Assembly: GCA_963383645.1 (NCBI GenBank)
Contig: OY726560.1
Location: 30,503,173-30,567,172 of the forward strand
DNA from: Muscardinus avellanarius
Lineage: Eukaryota; Chordata; Mammalia; Rodentia; Gliridae
Reading direction: 5' to 3'
Length of the DNA: 64,000 bases
A model generated the notes under the pieces. The model was given only the letters and a program-made list of their open reading frames with translations. It made no database searches and had not been told where the DNA came from. Shown one piece after another: positions 25,123 to 39,250 of the stretch. Both the position numbers and the translations under genes were made by a program. Each line of letters starts with the position of its first letter. Positions within the stretch are counted from its first letter, which is position 1.

Positions 25123-27050
25123 ACTAGTCAGAAAAAACTGAGGGTACATAACTTATATGTGACTATATAGAAAGTAGATTTTTCATAACTAAAAAGATTT
25201 TTGAGAGTTGAATTAATATCAGAAACCAAATATGTAAAACATGGAAACATCTGCTGAATGAAAAAATATTAAGTGAGAAACACACATTTCTCAATTGTTC
25301 TCAAAAAAACTATTAAATGAGAAATACATTTCTCAATAAAAAATAAATATTTAAATAATTATAATAGTATAGATTCTAATTAGCCAAAATTATAGTTCTG
25401 ATGAATAAAATGAGAAGGGGAGACTTATAATTATTCTTTGTTTGAATCTGGATATTTTTAAGATCTACAACTAATCAGTAGATAATGCTTAACATTAAAA
25501 ATTTTTAAATAGTATTTTTTGAAGGCTATGTATATAATTACCAAAAAGTTAAGTAAAGACTTGAATATAATGGCTTGTAGGGAGCGAGATTTTGGAAGAG
25601 TGTTTTTGTTTTGTTTTGTTTTGCGGGGGGAGAGAATGTGCCTTAAAGTTCTACTTAAGTCCTTATGGAAAAATAGAAATATTATTCATATGTTTCTTAT
25701 ATGAATGCATGACTTCTTAAATTTAATGTTTATTTATATCAAACATAATATAACCCTGGTTTTCCTACATGGTAATTTATAAATCCTTAGATAACATTAT
25801 TCACCTCTTTGAACCTAAGGTTTTTCTTTGTAAAATTAATACATATTATCTAACTAGACAGTTGCTACTAAATAAGTTGTAGGGCAGGTCCTTTTAATAA
25901 AACATCAAGTATATAATAGTCCCTAAATATATTAAGGCTAAAACACATAAATTGAACAGTTATATGCAAATTCTAACAGGTATTTCAATAGCTATTTTTC
26001 AAATTGTTAATGCTTTTCTCTTATGATGTAGTAAACGCTTACATACTCTAGCAATGCACTCCAGCAGGCATTAAATGGATAAGTTCATAGACCACATAAA
26101 ATAAAGCAATAGAAATATAAAATACAGTATTGCTGAGGTTTAATAATTAGAATTAATAGCTAATTAGTGCTTGTTAAGAATTTTATACCTATCGATATGT
26201 TGTTCTCTTTCTATTGTAAAATAGTGAATATAACTTAACTTGGTTTCCAGTAAAAAAAAAATAACTATAAGATTGATAATATCCATTGCTTTCCCTTCTG
26301 TTCATAACTCTATTTTTGACTGCAGCATTCTTTGGTTCTGAATTATGAGGTCTGCACTGAGTGCACTGAATCATTTTATCGCTGCTTATCCTCCTAACTG
26401 ATGCAGGACCAAAGCTATTTCACTTTCTGGCTAGTCTTCCTGAAAATCAACAAATGCTTATTTTCTCAGTGAGGTTTTATGTTATGTTCCACAGCTGAGA
26501 AACACTTTTATATTGGGAAGAGATATTGTTCAATAGAGGCTATTTGAAATGCAATTTTTACTTTGATTTTTCTAAGACTTTTAAGACGAAAAAATTAGGA
26601 ATAAAGTGAGCAGTAATTTTTAGCTCTAGTTTAAATATTTATTTTTGAATGTTTTCAGTGGACATATCTATCTGAGAATTTTATAGATCAGCTAAGTGGG
26701 TAATGTTAAGAATTTTTCACACAGAAATATATATTCACTCTTCTCTTAGGAGTATTAAAAGAAATGAAAAAAGAAACAAATGTTCTTTAATTTTGAAAAA
26801 ATATTTTATGTTATTCTCAGTCTTATTCTTAACATTGTTGTTCTAGTTGTTATTTTCCCCATATTTGTGCAAATAACAGCTAACACTGAGCACATTTAAC
26901 ATATTGATTACTATAGTAAATGCTTTCCCTTAAAAGTTTGTCTAACTCACTATAAATTTCTCATCTTAAACCTATCAACTTCTCATTTTACAGGTAAAAA
27001 AACAAAACTGAAAATGTAATAGGGCAACTCATTACCTAGAGTCTCAGGGA
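25123..27050. other. AT-rich intergenic DNA
   Basis: No gene or clear repeat is recognised. Confidence 0.5.
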
Positions 27051-29640
27051 TATTCATATATTTACTTTAACAAAAAGTATACATATGTATTTTGCACCTG
27101 TTATTTTAAAATATGGGTATGCTATAGAATGTCTAAACTGAGCTCATTAGCATACACATTGCCTTACATACTTATCACTTTTATGATAATAGCACTTAAA
27201 ATCTACTTCTTAAGCAATTCTCAAAAATATAAGCTTTGTTATTAACTATAGTCAGAGTTGTACAATGAATCTCTTGAAATCACTGCTTCTTTCTAACTAA
27301 AATATTGTCTTTTTTCACTATCTTTTCAATCTTCCAAACCCAATCCTGATATGTAACATTTAATTTTCTATTGTATTTGTTCAATTTCTTAAATATCACA
27401 TGTAAGTGAGATTCTACAATATCTGTCTTCCTGTGCCTGGCTTATTCCATTTTACACAATGCCCTCTAGATTCATACTTGTTGCAAATAGCAAGTTTTCC
27501 TCAATATTCTCACTGATATAATCCAGAACAACTGACCACACAATTTAGTTAAAGAAATATTTATTTGATGACAGTTTTTTGAAAATCTCAAAGTTTCAGT
27601 CTATGTCAGGCTGAGTTACATCTGCAGATATCAGGGCATGGTGGCAGGAAGCCGAGGCAGGGAGACAGCAAGGGCTCTGCTCTAACATCATGAAGGTCAG
27701 AAGCAAGAAAGTATAACTAAGCAGGGGAATTAAAAAATAAAACACTGTCCCTAGGGCCACACCCTGGAGAGCCACCTTCTTCAGCTAAATCCCACTTGTC
27801 TTACTCTTCAGTAAAACAATCACAATAAATTTACACACCCTTATGACTTAAATACATCATCTCTGAACACTAATACTTGAGCTTTTCAGGGGACATTTTA
27901 TACTAACCATAACATAGATTGAATAAATTTGATTGTATATGTTTAATATTTTTCCTTATCAATTCATCTAATGATGAATGCTTAGGTTGACTTCATGGGA
28001 GAGCAAATGTCTCATTACTGGTATTGCTTCCTTGTGATACATACTCAGTAGTTTTATATTTTTCCCATGAGGAGCCTCTACACAGTTCTCTATAATGGCC
28101 TTATTAATTCACACTCTCACAAATGAAATGAAAGTCCTCCTTTTATTCAACATCCTTCATATCACTTGCTAATTGTTTTTCATAATAGCTATTCTATCAG
28201 GTGTGGGATAATATTTCATTGTGATTTTAATTTATACTTCTCTGATGGATAGTGATTTTATTTTTTCCATATATCTTGTGGATATTTGTATTTTCTTCTG
28301 AGGAAAAAAAAAGACCCATCTCTGTCCATTTTGTTTTGCTATAACAAAATGCCTGAACCTGGGAGAATTTCAAAGAAAATTTTTATTTAGCTCATACTTT
28401 TGGAGGCTAAGAGTCCAAAATCAAGCAGCCTCATCGGGTTGTCCACTGATGAGAGACCTTTGGCTGCATCATAACATGGTAGATTGCATCAAATAGCCAG
28501 CTTATATTTCTCTTTCTCTCCAGGGAGAGAAAGAGAAAAAGAGAGAGTGAGAAAAAAAATAGAGTCATCTGGTAAGAAGAAACAAAAGACTTAAGAAAAG
28601 ACAGGATTGTTCTATTTGAAATTAACCTAGATTTGTGGGACTTAACCCACTCCTCAAGATAAATATTACTCTCTTCATGAAGATGGGCATGATCTAATCA
28701 CTTTCCACTAATCACCACTTCTTTTTTAGAATTTACTCATTTTTATTAGTGAATTGCTTAAAGTCAGATAGTATAATGCTTCCTACTTTATTCTTTTTGT
28801 TTAAGATGACTCTGGCTATTTGGACTTCTTTTTTAGTGTATATAGGTATGCATGCTTTACTTCGGAGTGTTTACTCTTATTTTTTCATTCTGTCTTGCTC
28901 TTCTTATGAGATTATTTTTTTAATATATATTTTAGGATGATTTTTCTAGTTCTGTGAATGTCATTGATATTTTGATGGAGATTATAATTAATCTGTACAT
29001 CACTTGGAAAGTACAATTATTTATTCTTCCTATCCATGAACATGAAATGTACTTGTTTTGTGTACTCTTAAAGTTCTTTCACCAATGCTTTACTTTTGCA
29101 TTGTAGATATCTTATTTCTGTTTTTATTGATAAGTATTTGGAGGGACTGAAGGTCAAATAAAAAGCCTCATGCAAGCTTTTTAGTAATTTTTTATTATCT
29201 TTCAAAAATCTCTCTGTTAACATATAGCAACATGACTATATTTTTATTAGAAATGGTGGGAGTTGAACATAGAAAATTGCATTTAGGTAAGTATTCTCTT
29301 ACTGAGCCACATGCCTAGCCCTAACACTATATCCTGTAGCATTTTCTGAATATGTTTATTAGTTCTAGTGATGTTTTTGGCTGAACAATGGCCTTTTAAA
29401 TATAAGAGACAATGTGATCTGCAGAGTGATAATTTGGCTTCCTTTTTTCCAGTTTGCATATTTTATTGCTATCTTTTGCCTGATTTTTCTTGCTATGACT
29501 TCTAGTACAAGTTGGATAAAAGTGGTGAAAGTAGGCATCTCTATCTTATTTCAGATATTAGAGAAAAAGCTTTGATTTTCTCCTTTTAGTATAATATTTA
29601 TCCTGATTTAAACATTACACAGTCTATGCAGGTATCAGTG
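27051..29640 (-). repeat. Old antisense L1, interrupted by older repeats
   Basis: About 27100-27500 matches an old L1 3' UTR in antisense, 27920-28310 the late ORF2, and 28735-29600 the earlier ORF2/RT region. Two unassigned old repeats break it (about 27500-27920 and 28318-28730). A small SINE-like remnant is at 29258-29325. No coding capacity remains. Confidence 0.6.
28318..28730. repeat. Ancient mammalian repeat, family unassigned
   Basis: TTTTGCTATAACAAAATGCC followed by a TTTATTTAGCTCATACTTTTGG-like stretch has the look of a common old mammalian repeat. I cannot name it securely. Confidence 0.4.
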
Positions 29641-31083
29641 TATCCCATGGTAGTCCATAAGTATGTGAACTTTTTATGGAGTTATATGTCAATGAAAAAT
29701 AAATTTAGTCCTATACTTGAAGAAGGCATAGGACCAACACTCCAACACATAGATACAGACATGGGTAAAAACGTTCTCAGTAATGTCCCAAAGGCACGAG
29801 AAATTAAAACTAGGATTAGTACATGTGATTGCATTATATTAAAGAGCTTCTTTGCAGCAAAGAAAAAGATTAAGAACCTTAGGAAAGAGTCAAGAGAATA
29901 AGAGATCTTTGCCAGCTACTCCTCCAATAGAGGACTAATATTTAGAAACTCACCGCCAAAAAAACCCCACAAATAACCCAATTTAAAAAAAAATGGGCAA
30001 GTGAACTAAATAGACACTTCACAATAGAAGAAAAACAAATGGACAAAAAACATATGAAAAAATGCTCAACACCATTAGCAGTGAGATACAAATGATAACT
30101 ACCCTGAGATTTCACTTACCTTCAATTAGAATTGTAATCATTTAAAACATAAGCAGTAATAAATGCTATTGTTGTATGGAGAATAAGAAACTCTGATGCA
30201 TTGTTGGTGATATTGCAAATTAATACAACCACTTTAGCCAGGCGTGGTGGCGCACGCTTGTAATCCCCGCACTTGGGAAGCAGAGACAGGAGGATCGCGC
30301 AGGTTCAAAGCCAGCCGCGCTGGCTTAAGAAACCCTGTTTCCAACTTTTAAAAAGATATAAAATAGGTCTGGGAGTGTATCCCGGGGGCAGAAGGGCTTC
30401 CAGAAACCCCAGTACCACACACACACACACACAAAAAAAAAAAATACAACCACTTTAGAAAACAGTGTGAAGGGTCCTCAGAAGAACAGGAATGTACTTA
30501 CCATATGACCCAGTTATATGACTCCTGGGTATCTGTCCAAAAGAATGGAAACCAAACTACCAAAGTAATGAGCATATATCAATGTTTATGGCTGCGCAAT
30601 TCACAATTGCCAAATTATAGAACCAGCCAAGATGACATCAATAGATCAATGGATTACAAAACTATGGGATATATACACAACGGAATTTTACTCAGCTATA
30701 AAGAATAAAATTATGTTTTTTGCAGAGAAATTGATGGAACTGGAGAATATTATGCTAAGTGAGATTAGTCAGATTAAACAGTTGAAAGATGGAAAACTTC
30801 AGATGTTTCTGAAATTGGGACACAGGAGGAAACTCGAAGAAGAAGAAACCTTAGTGGAGTGAAGAAGCGGACCTAACTGATGGGAGATGGTATCTTTAAG
30901 AGAGAAAAACACCAATGGGACATGACATATATACACAAAATTATAAAAGCCAATCACTGTGCTGAGAACTGGAAGGTGGGGAGGAAGAGGATGTGGGGTG
31001 GGAATGCTGTGTTTATGTATGTCTCAATTACCCTGAACTTCACCAAGGTGCATGATTATAATTCACCAATAAATAATTTTTAA
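29641..31083 (+). repeat. Sense L1 3' end (with nested SINE)
   Basis: Truncated L1: near-3' ORF2 coding (about 29700-30850, frames broken) and 3' UTR to about 31083. A SINE is inserted at 30238-30442. Shared L1 signatures include GAATGGAAACCAAACTACC at 30544. Confidence 0.82.
30238..30442 (+). repeat. Young SINE nested inside L1
   Basis: A complete B1-dID-type copy with an (AC)n/A-rich tail. The 16-bp AATACAACCACTTTAG is present at 30222-30237 and 30443-30458, a perfect target duplication, so this SINE is younger than the L1. Confidence 0.95.
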
Positions 31084-31508
31084 AATTTTAAATATTGAAA
31101 TGAGCTCACACAACCAAAACAATTTTGTATGAACTATTCAAAAGTGCCGAGTTTAAAAAGCTACAATATGAACCGAATGTGCCAATAATTGACCTTAAAT
31201 AAATGGGCATAGTTTTTTTCTATTTTTACCATTTATTACCTACTTGATAATAATCTTTCTAATCTTATGTTCCCAGTAATGCAAAATAGGATTAAATAAT
31301 TCTGCTGTGTGAATATTAATAATTAAGTAGCTCTTAGCATAGCATGTAGCATAAAGTAGACATCTAGTTATTCTCAGTTATTGTTGTTGATTTGGAGGAT
31401 GAGAGAATTCAAATCCATTTATGTTACCAATCATGCTATGATATAACAATTTTTAAACTGGCAGATTTAATTCTTTAAATTCTTTTTATAATTTCAAAAA
31501 TATGCATT
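31084..31508. other. AT-rich intergenic DNA
   Basis: Nothing is recognised. Confidence 0.5.
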
Positions 31509-31510
31509 TT

Positions 31511-31712
31511 GGCCGGGCATGGTGGTGCCTGCCTATCATCCCAGAGTTTGGAAGACTGAGAAGAATTGTAGGTTCGAGGCCAAAATCAACAACTTTGTGA
31601 GGCCCTCATAAGCTTAGGAAGACCCTGTTTCAAAATAAAAAATGGAATAAGGCTGGAGGTATAGCTCAGAAGTAGAGCTCCCACCCCTGGGTTCAATTCC
31701 CAGAACCAAAAA
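31511..31712 (+). repeat. Diverged B1-dID-type SINE, sense
   Basis: GGCCGGGCATGGTGGTGCC head and a GGAGGTATAGCTCAGAAGTAG tail, which keeps the ID character more clearly than the young copies do. Confidence 0.85.
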
Positions 31713-32329
31713 TGAAACAAAACAAACAACCCATATATTTCCTCGGTAATAGATGTGCAAAAAGTATAGCTTTAATGCCCTTTCCAGGTTTGTTTGTTCC
31801 TTTTAAATCCCTATCATTATTTGTTTTATTTTCCTGTTTTTATCAGATTGGAAGTGAGTAAATATAAACAAAAAATGGACCCTGAAATTCAGAATCCCAA
31901 TGTTAATTGTAGTCATTTCAGGAGGATTTTAGCAAACTTTTCTCATTAATACAGATTAGTTGAATGCTCTCTAGTATTTGTTATGTTTTACAAATTCTAA
32001 TGAACAACTTACTTTGGAGAAATGAACCAAACCAAGCCAACTATGCCATTTGGACATTATTTTTATTAGCTAATCCTACTCTGGCTCAAAAGACAGCAAT
32101 ACAAAGATTTGTAAAGCCTAAATTCCACAAGTGAATTCTAGATAGCATCCTACTCTCTCAGATACCAAGCCACTCATCTTTGCTGTGCCTCAGATTTTTG
32201 TTTTTTGTTTTTTGTTTTTTGCTAAGTGGAAATTAGACTATTAAATATGGAAGAGTAGAAAAATAGTTTGCCAGAAAACTTCTCCAAACTAAGATTTATA
32301 TTTTACAAATAGCTGTCAAATTTACATCT
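31713..32329. other. AT-rich intergenic DNA
   Basis: Nothing is recognised apart from a (GTTTTTT)n stretch near 32197-32220. Confidence 0.5.
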
Positions 32330-32456
32330 GTTGAGATTCTGTATTAGAGTTCTCCAGAGGGAAAGAATCAATTGGAGATACATACATTTACATTTGTATA
32401 TCTATATTAATGATTCAATCTACCTATTCTCTCTCCTTTTGTCTCTCTCTCCTGTG

Positions 32457-32508
<52 letters not shown>

Positions 32509-33180
32509 AGTTTTAATGAGTATTATCACATATTATGGAGTCTGAAAAGCCCTACAATAGGCTGTTTATATAGCTGGAGACACTGGGGAGCCAGTAGTAT
32601 GGTCTATAAAACCAGCAGTGAAGGCCTCTGTCCTGGGAAAGATGACTATATAAATCTCATTCCAAGTCAGAAGCTCAAAGACCTGAGATTTTACTCATGT
32701 AATTTCCAGAATCTAAAGGCTGGACGGAGGACCTGGAGTTCTGATTTCCAAGATTTGGAGAAGAAAGGTGCCCTACTTCACACTAGAATAACCAAATTCA
32801 GTGTTTCTCTGCTTTTTCATTGTCTGTGTCCTCATCTAAGTGTATGCTGTCTGACTGGTTAAGGGAAAATCTTTATTTTATCCACTGATTTTTTTTTTGA
32901 TACTGAAGAATGAACCCAGGGATATTTTACCTCCAAGCCACACCCAAAGAACACTATATATATTTTATTTTTAAACAAGATTTCCCTAAGTTTCTAAGGC
33001 TGGCCTCAAATTACAGATCCTCCTATCTTAAACTCTTGGGTCCTGAGATTTACAGGCATGCACCACACCCAGCTCTTACAGAAACATCTTCACAGCCACA
33101 CCTATAAATAAAGCTTTACTACCAGTCCGTGAATCCCTTAATCCAGTTAAGTGACACCTATAATTAACCAAGGCAGATTT
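32330..33180. repeat. Ancient interspersed repeat with (GT)n and nested SINE
   Basis: GTATTAGAGTTCTCCAGAGG at 32341 and ACCTATAATTAACCAAGG near 33156 bracket a familiar old mammalian repeat, family unassigned. It holds a (GT)n at 32459-32503 and an antisense SINE at 32888-33076. The open frame at 32410-32862 runs through the (GT)n and is not a gene. Confidence 0.5.
32888..33076 (-). repeat. Old SINE, antisense
   Basis: A T-run, then a diverged ID-like segment and GCATGCACCACACCCAGC. Confidence 0.75.
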
Positions 33181-35059
33181 GAATCTCTTCAGGCTAAAAG
33201 AAGAGTAAATTAATCATTAAGTATTTATCAAGAAGTGGTTTCATCTTCTGAACTGGAATAGACACCAGGAAAATAAATAGTAAATGAAAAAATCAGTGTC
33301 TTCTTCTAAAGATGAAAAAGAATTAGATGTAATATAGGAAATAAGAATAAAAAGCAACTGAGAAAAACAAATATACCAAGTTAACAAACCTTTCTACCTT
33401 CTATGAGCTCTTTCCTAGGACACACACACACACACACACACACACACCACAAATGAAAGCACCAGTAAGTTTATACTCTGGGGAGGGTGATGATATGGGA
33501 ACAGACAAGAGGAGTTTCCAGTGCATAGATTAATATATAATCGTAGGCAGTATCACAAATGGAAAGTGAATATCCATATATATTAAAATGACAATTTTTC
33601 TACAGGAGAAAAGAGTAGGAGTATTTATACTTTAATCAGTGTAACTTTTACCACCTCTACTTTTTTTGAGTGTATAGATAGGTACATGAAGCAGCTAAAG
33701 TAAACTGAGACTTTTCCTGAATCTCATCTATTTGGGTGCATGTTTTTAAGAGCTGCATCTGATGTGTGAAAAGGAAGTTATTCAGTCAACATTATATTCA
33801 AAAAATTATTGTTCACAGAGCATTTTGTAATTTGTCAATATCTCTGTGCTGTTGAAGAAGATCCACTCTGAAGTTTATATGAAATGTTTACAAGTCTCAG
33901 ACAGGTAAGTAAAACTAGAATCACCTCCTTAAAACTAGTGTATTGGGCCAGTATTCAAAACTAGAACTCAAAGTGTTATTTTAAAATTTCATATAAAAAT
34001 AAAATAAATAGCAACTCTTTCATAAAGGATAATGAAACTATAAAAGAATGAACTTTGTACAATTGTTTACATAATAATGACTATACTGTTATATAAGATT
34101 CCATTACGGTAATCTGTCAAAATGAGCCTACATCAAATAACTTCTTTTCTGATCCCCATACTAACAAGATCATAAAAATGATACTGCAAATACATTTTTT
34201 CTCATTTGTGTGAATATACAGTAATACAAATCTTGTTTTTTACACTGCAATTACTGTTAGGTGACAGTGACTTATGTGTTAGTCAATAGGGTAATACTCA
34301 TTTTTTTTCAGGAGTTTGTGTTCAGAGATGACCAGTATAAAAACGCTTGTTTTTAAATCAAGATAAAATTTGGTTTATTAATTAAACTTTTTATACATCC
34401 TAAGAGGTTCAATTTGTAAGTAATAACATTCAATTTCTCATCTATTACCACCAAATACTTGGTTTACAACAGGAAACTTACCTTGATTAGCAGTTTCAAG
34501 CATACTAATGTTCTAAAGGTACATTAACGTTCCTTTCCATGGTGTGTGGAACATCATAACAATGAAAAAATGCAGTATCTCCCCCACCCCCCACCTGTAG
34601 GAATATATTCAAATAACCTCAGAAGGATGTCTAAATAATGGATGGTACTGAACAGTATATTTTTCCCTAAACTTGTCAATAATATCAAGTTTTATTTATG
34701 AATTAGGCACTGTATCTTCATCATATCTTTCTGATGAAAGAAAGAATTGATTTTATGCTCTTCCCAAGTATAAAGGTACTATTATGAATCTCACAATTAT
34801 GTACAGGAACGGGTAGACAGCAGGGTGGGGCCTAAAGGGAAGCACATCAAGAAGTGTTTCCATGTTTCTTTTTATGACTTTGATAATTAAAATGCATCCA
34901 TAAAAAATAAACAATTAGACACCTAAAGTTTAACAATAATAATTAAAAACAAAACAATAAAATATAACAAATATAATACACTGAAATAAAAAATTTGTGA
35001 AATATGTTTTCTGTCTTTCCCACTCTAAAAATATCATGTACTGTACTCACTCTTTCCCC
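33181..35059. other. AT-rich intergenic DNA with (CA)n
   Basis: A (CA)n microsatellite lies at 33419-33447. No gene or other repeat is recognised. Confidence 0.5.
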
Positions 35060-35190
35060 TTTGTAAACAGTGTTTCACTATATTGCTGAAGTACTGGCTA
35101 AATTATTGACCTTGATCTCAAGTCTGTGATTCTCCTGTCTCAATCTCTCAAGTACTGGGATTATAAACATGTGCCACCATGCCTGCCTAT
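35060..35190 (-). repeat. Partial SINE, antisense
   Basis: CTCAAGTACTGGGATTATAA and GTGCCACCATGCCTGCC mark the 7SL-derived head. The tail part is missing. Confidence 0.65.
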
Positions 35191-35344
35191 GAATTAGTTT
35201 TTTAATAAATCAAACTTCAACTAATTTATAATCAAATATTTTGTTGTGGAATTATCTACTATATACATATAGGAATATATATAGCATATATAAAAGTATA
35301 TACATAAATATAATAAATATATACATAAGCATATAACGATATAC

Positions 35345-35432
35345 ATTAATTGGTATTATTGGTGCATTATAGTCTCACATAATAATGTAGTTCTTAGTGA
35401 TAGAAACATACATGCACACAGTACTTGGTAGG
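35345..35432 (-). repeat. Truncated antisense L1 3' end
   Basis: TATTGGTGCATTATAGTCTC and ACACAGTACTTGG match the L1 3' UTR complement. Confidence 0.65.
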
Positions 35433-37876
35433 CCTATAATTATTTTTAAAACCCTGTGTTTATGAGAAAGTGTTTTTGATACTCCTAATATTTGTATTCC
35501 AAGTAAATTTATAAAGCACATCATAGTTTAGAAATGGTATCTGGCTATATAAACAACTATCCAGGAATTTACAAAGATCTCATAAGTGATGCTCAAATAC
35601 TGCACAGACAAACATCAATGACAAAGTCATGATGCAAATAGAATACAAATACAAAATGCGATATACAATTTAAGTACACTGGCTATTTAGTTCATTGGAT
35701 TGTAAAGTTAGTTTACCATAATTATCAACATTGATCACAACATATCCAATTCATTAAAAAATAACACCTAAAAATTTATTAATAGCTTCTTTACATAGAG
35801 TATACACTTTTGAGTGAAACATTTTACATAGAGTATACAAGAGTGAAACATTTTAAAGATGACCCTGTAGTCCAGATTAACATCAGTTTCCAAGCTCCCG
35901 TTGGTAGTACTGTGGAAACAAATGGAGATTAATCATTAAATTGTCAGAATCGGCCTCATCCTACAAAAACAGGTTTAGATAAAACTCTTTCTCTTTCACC
36001 TCAACTCCTCACTACAACCAATTTAGATTTAATAGAAATCTGACAAGTCTGGAATTGGAAAAAGATATGGGTATCAGCAAAATTGAACTTGAAAGAAGTT
36101 ATTTTTTTGATGAGATCATTAGCTGAAAACTATGACTCAGAATTTATCTTTGAACCAAATGATTGGTTCATGAAGATGCAAAAAAAACATATCATTTATA
36201 TAATATATATTATATTGCTATATTTAGAACAGATACATAATGGTTAGATTGAGTGGAGTATTTATGAATAAAAGCAACAAGCTGAAGTAGATTGACAGAC
36301 AAATGAAAAATGAATGAACTATCATAAAAACAAGTTGCATGACATATAATTTTATTTTTACTGTCTTAGGGACAAACTCTTTTAACTCAAGCATCTGTAA
36401 CTAGGAGCTGATCTGCAAAATCAAAATTCTTAACCAATCCTTCCAATATCATGCCATTAATGCTTCCCATATGACAACAATTTAGACAGAAAACAAAACA
36501 TCAGAGCATAAAATTATCTGATTGATGGCTGGTGATTTGATTGACAAAAGTTACATTTGAAGTTGGGAAAACTAAAATGGCAAAGAAAAACTATGAACTG
36601 CAAATACAGTGAAATAAAATCCATGTAACATCTTCAGAAATAGGTAGGGATTTTGAATTATATAATTTTATTCACAAGAAATAAAAAGCTTTTGAGATAA
36701 ATATTTCACTCAAGTCAAACTACAAATATGTATGTATATGTGTATATATTTGTATATGTATATATATTACACATTTATATATATTTCGGCCATATCTTCC
36801 AACGTATATGCCTTTTATGTTGCCTTTTTGAAGTCTTACACATACTGACATTTTGCTACAGAACAAAATTTTGAGGGAACTTTATCAACGACACAGTAAC
36901 ATAGCTAATTTGTCAGTTAGGAAAAGATTAAGTTCATTTGCTTGTAATGAAATGTCAAAATACAAATGGCTTAAGTAAAATAGTGCTTATCATTTTCTTT
37001 CTTAGAACAAAGACTTCTGTCGGTATTTTTGCTTTATCATCATGATTGCTTGGATATCTTTGAAAGGACACCAAAGGAGTCCAGGAGGTCTGTTGAAGAT
37101 TACATAATCATATGTTTATTATGGTCATCAAGAATAAAATTAGAAGAAAAATTGTTCTTTTCTTTGTAATTCATCTTCTATGCCTTTCTCTAAATACGTT
37201 ACAACACTTTTATCTACATCTCAGCAGTTAGAATGTGGTCACATTTTACTCCCAGTTACAGAAAATCTTGCAAATTTTTTAATCCACTGCTTTGTTATCT
37301 AAGTGAAAAGGGAAGTTGTATCCCAAAAAAGATAAAAATATTGAGAGTGGATATTATATGGAAAATTGTAGTGAGCAACAAATAATGCTTTGGTAACATA
37401 TAGCTCTATTTTTCTCATTTCACTGAAATCTAACTATGTAAATATAAATTGTTTATCCTAGATCAGTAACATAGATGCTCAAGCAATACACATAGAGTCT
37501 AAAGAAATTTCTATGAGGACAACAGGGACTGCTATATTGCTTTTTTCTTTCAATTGTAAACATAAAAAATATGATGCTATTTTACAGGTGGCATATACTC
37601 TGTCAGGTTAGCTATATAAAAAGTTACTTCAAGTTATTGACTCTTTTTTCATTACTACTTATAGATTTTATGAAGATTACAACTGACTCAATGGAGCATG
37701 GTTCAACTTATTCCATATGAAAGACCTAATCTGACAAAATATGAGCAGCATCTCTCTAACTCTCTGATAATAACCATTTGGCTGGGAAAGTACTCCCTGC
37801 AGTAATAACCTGAGTCCAGTCTGTGATTTTGATACCTATATCTCCCTGATACACTAGGATATACAGCTTTTTATTC

Positions 37877-37939
<63 letters not shown>

Positions 37940-38737
37940 ATACTCTCAATAGAGTCAGTAAATACTGAGGCTTCTCTTGCTTCTCTGTGATCATTGGCCT
38001 TTCCCTTTATCCTCAAACCCCTAATTTGAGCATTGCCTATATTCTATCTAGAGGAACATGACCCCTCAATTCTGGAACTATGTTCTTTCTGACACCAATC
38101 AGAAATATCTCAAATGATGTCCTAGCAACATGAGTGTCAAAATTCTTAGAATTTAAATGACATAGGGATATCTTATTTGTAATGTGTTATAAAAATTCAA
38201 TTACATAGCATGAAGCCAGTAGGTGGTAGTTGGTTCACTGAATTATTAATATCATTTGAATTACACTCCGGTCACAAAGTACCTAAACCTTTTAGAATAC
38301 ATTGGGACACAGTAAGAGGCAAAACAATAAATGCTTAACTATGTTATGATTCAATATGGAATAAGAAGGATTCATTTTAGATTGGATAGTCAGGTGCAGC
38401 CTCACGAAAAGATGATATTCAATTTGAGACCTAAGGAATGACAATTCCGAGGAAAAATAAGAAAGTATAATCCTATGCAGTTTCAGTAAAGTAGTGACCT
38501 ATAAAATCAATTAAGTGAGTTGTGACTAGCCATTAAAAGATGAAATAAAGCATCAAAGTACATATGTATGTATGATTTGCTCATGGCTAAGTGAAATATT
38601 TTCCTTAGATTTTCTCATGCTAAATAAAGTACAGGGGGCAGTGTTTTTTCACTAAAATTAATTATATACAAAATACATTAGAAAAAACTGATATTGAATA
38701 TGATAAGGCTAAGAATACATATTGCTTTATCCCTTTT
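35433..38737. other. AT-rich intergenic DNA
   Basis: About 3.3 kb with no gene, RNA or repeat family that I can assign. A (TA)n microsatellite is at 37880-37936, and the open frame over it is a repeat artefact. Confidence 0.55.
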
Positions 38738-38738
38738 T

Positions 38739-38775
<37 letters not shown>

Positions 38776-38953
38776 TGGTACTGGGTTTTCTGCAAGCCCT
38801 TCTACCTCTGGGCTACACTCCCAGACCTATTTTATACTTTTTATTTGGAAACAGGGTCTCTTAAGCCACCGTGGCTGACTTAGAACCTGTGCGATCCCCC
38901 TGTCTCCGCCTCCCAAGAGCAGGGATTACAAGCGTGCGCCACCACACCCAGCT
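38738..38953 (-). repeat. Young B1-dID-type SINE, antisense
   Basis: A T30-plus run (complement of a long A tail), then the complete antisense SINE ending CGCCACCACACCCAGC. TTTTTCCTTTTT-like flanks suggest a target duplication. Confidence 0.88.
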
Positions 38954-38959
38954 TTTTTC

Positions 38960-39250
38960 CTTTTTAAATTTTCAATTGGTACATTGTAGTCATACATCTT
39001 AATGGGTTACAAGGTGGTAGAGGCATACATGCACACATCATTCAATTAGCCCTTTCTCAATTCCCACACCATCCCCTCCCCCTTTACTTGTTCTTATGTT
39101 TGGCTTAGTGATTGACTTTGATGTTTATGAATGTACATCATGTACATTAGGGAATTTCCTTCTTCCCTTTCCCATCCCCCTCAGTTAGGTCACTTATTTG
39201 CTCATCTATACTTTCTCCTTCTTTTATAGAGTTCCTCTTATTACCCATTT
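38960..39250 (-). repeat. Antisense L1 3' end
   Basis: TTTTCAATTGGTACATTGTAG starts the L1 3' UTR complement, truncated near 39250. Confidence 0.8.

Noticed and set aside
32410..32862. 150-codon frame with a poly(Cys-Val) run
   Set aside because: It translates through a (GT)n microsatellite inside an old repeat.
37756..38016. 86-codon minus-strand frame with an Ile-Tyr run
   Set aside because: It translates through a (TA)n microsatellite.
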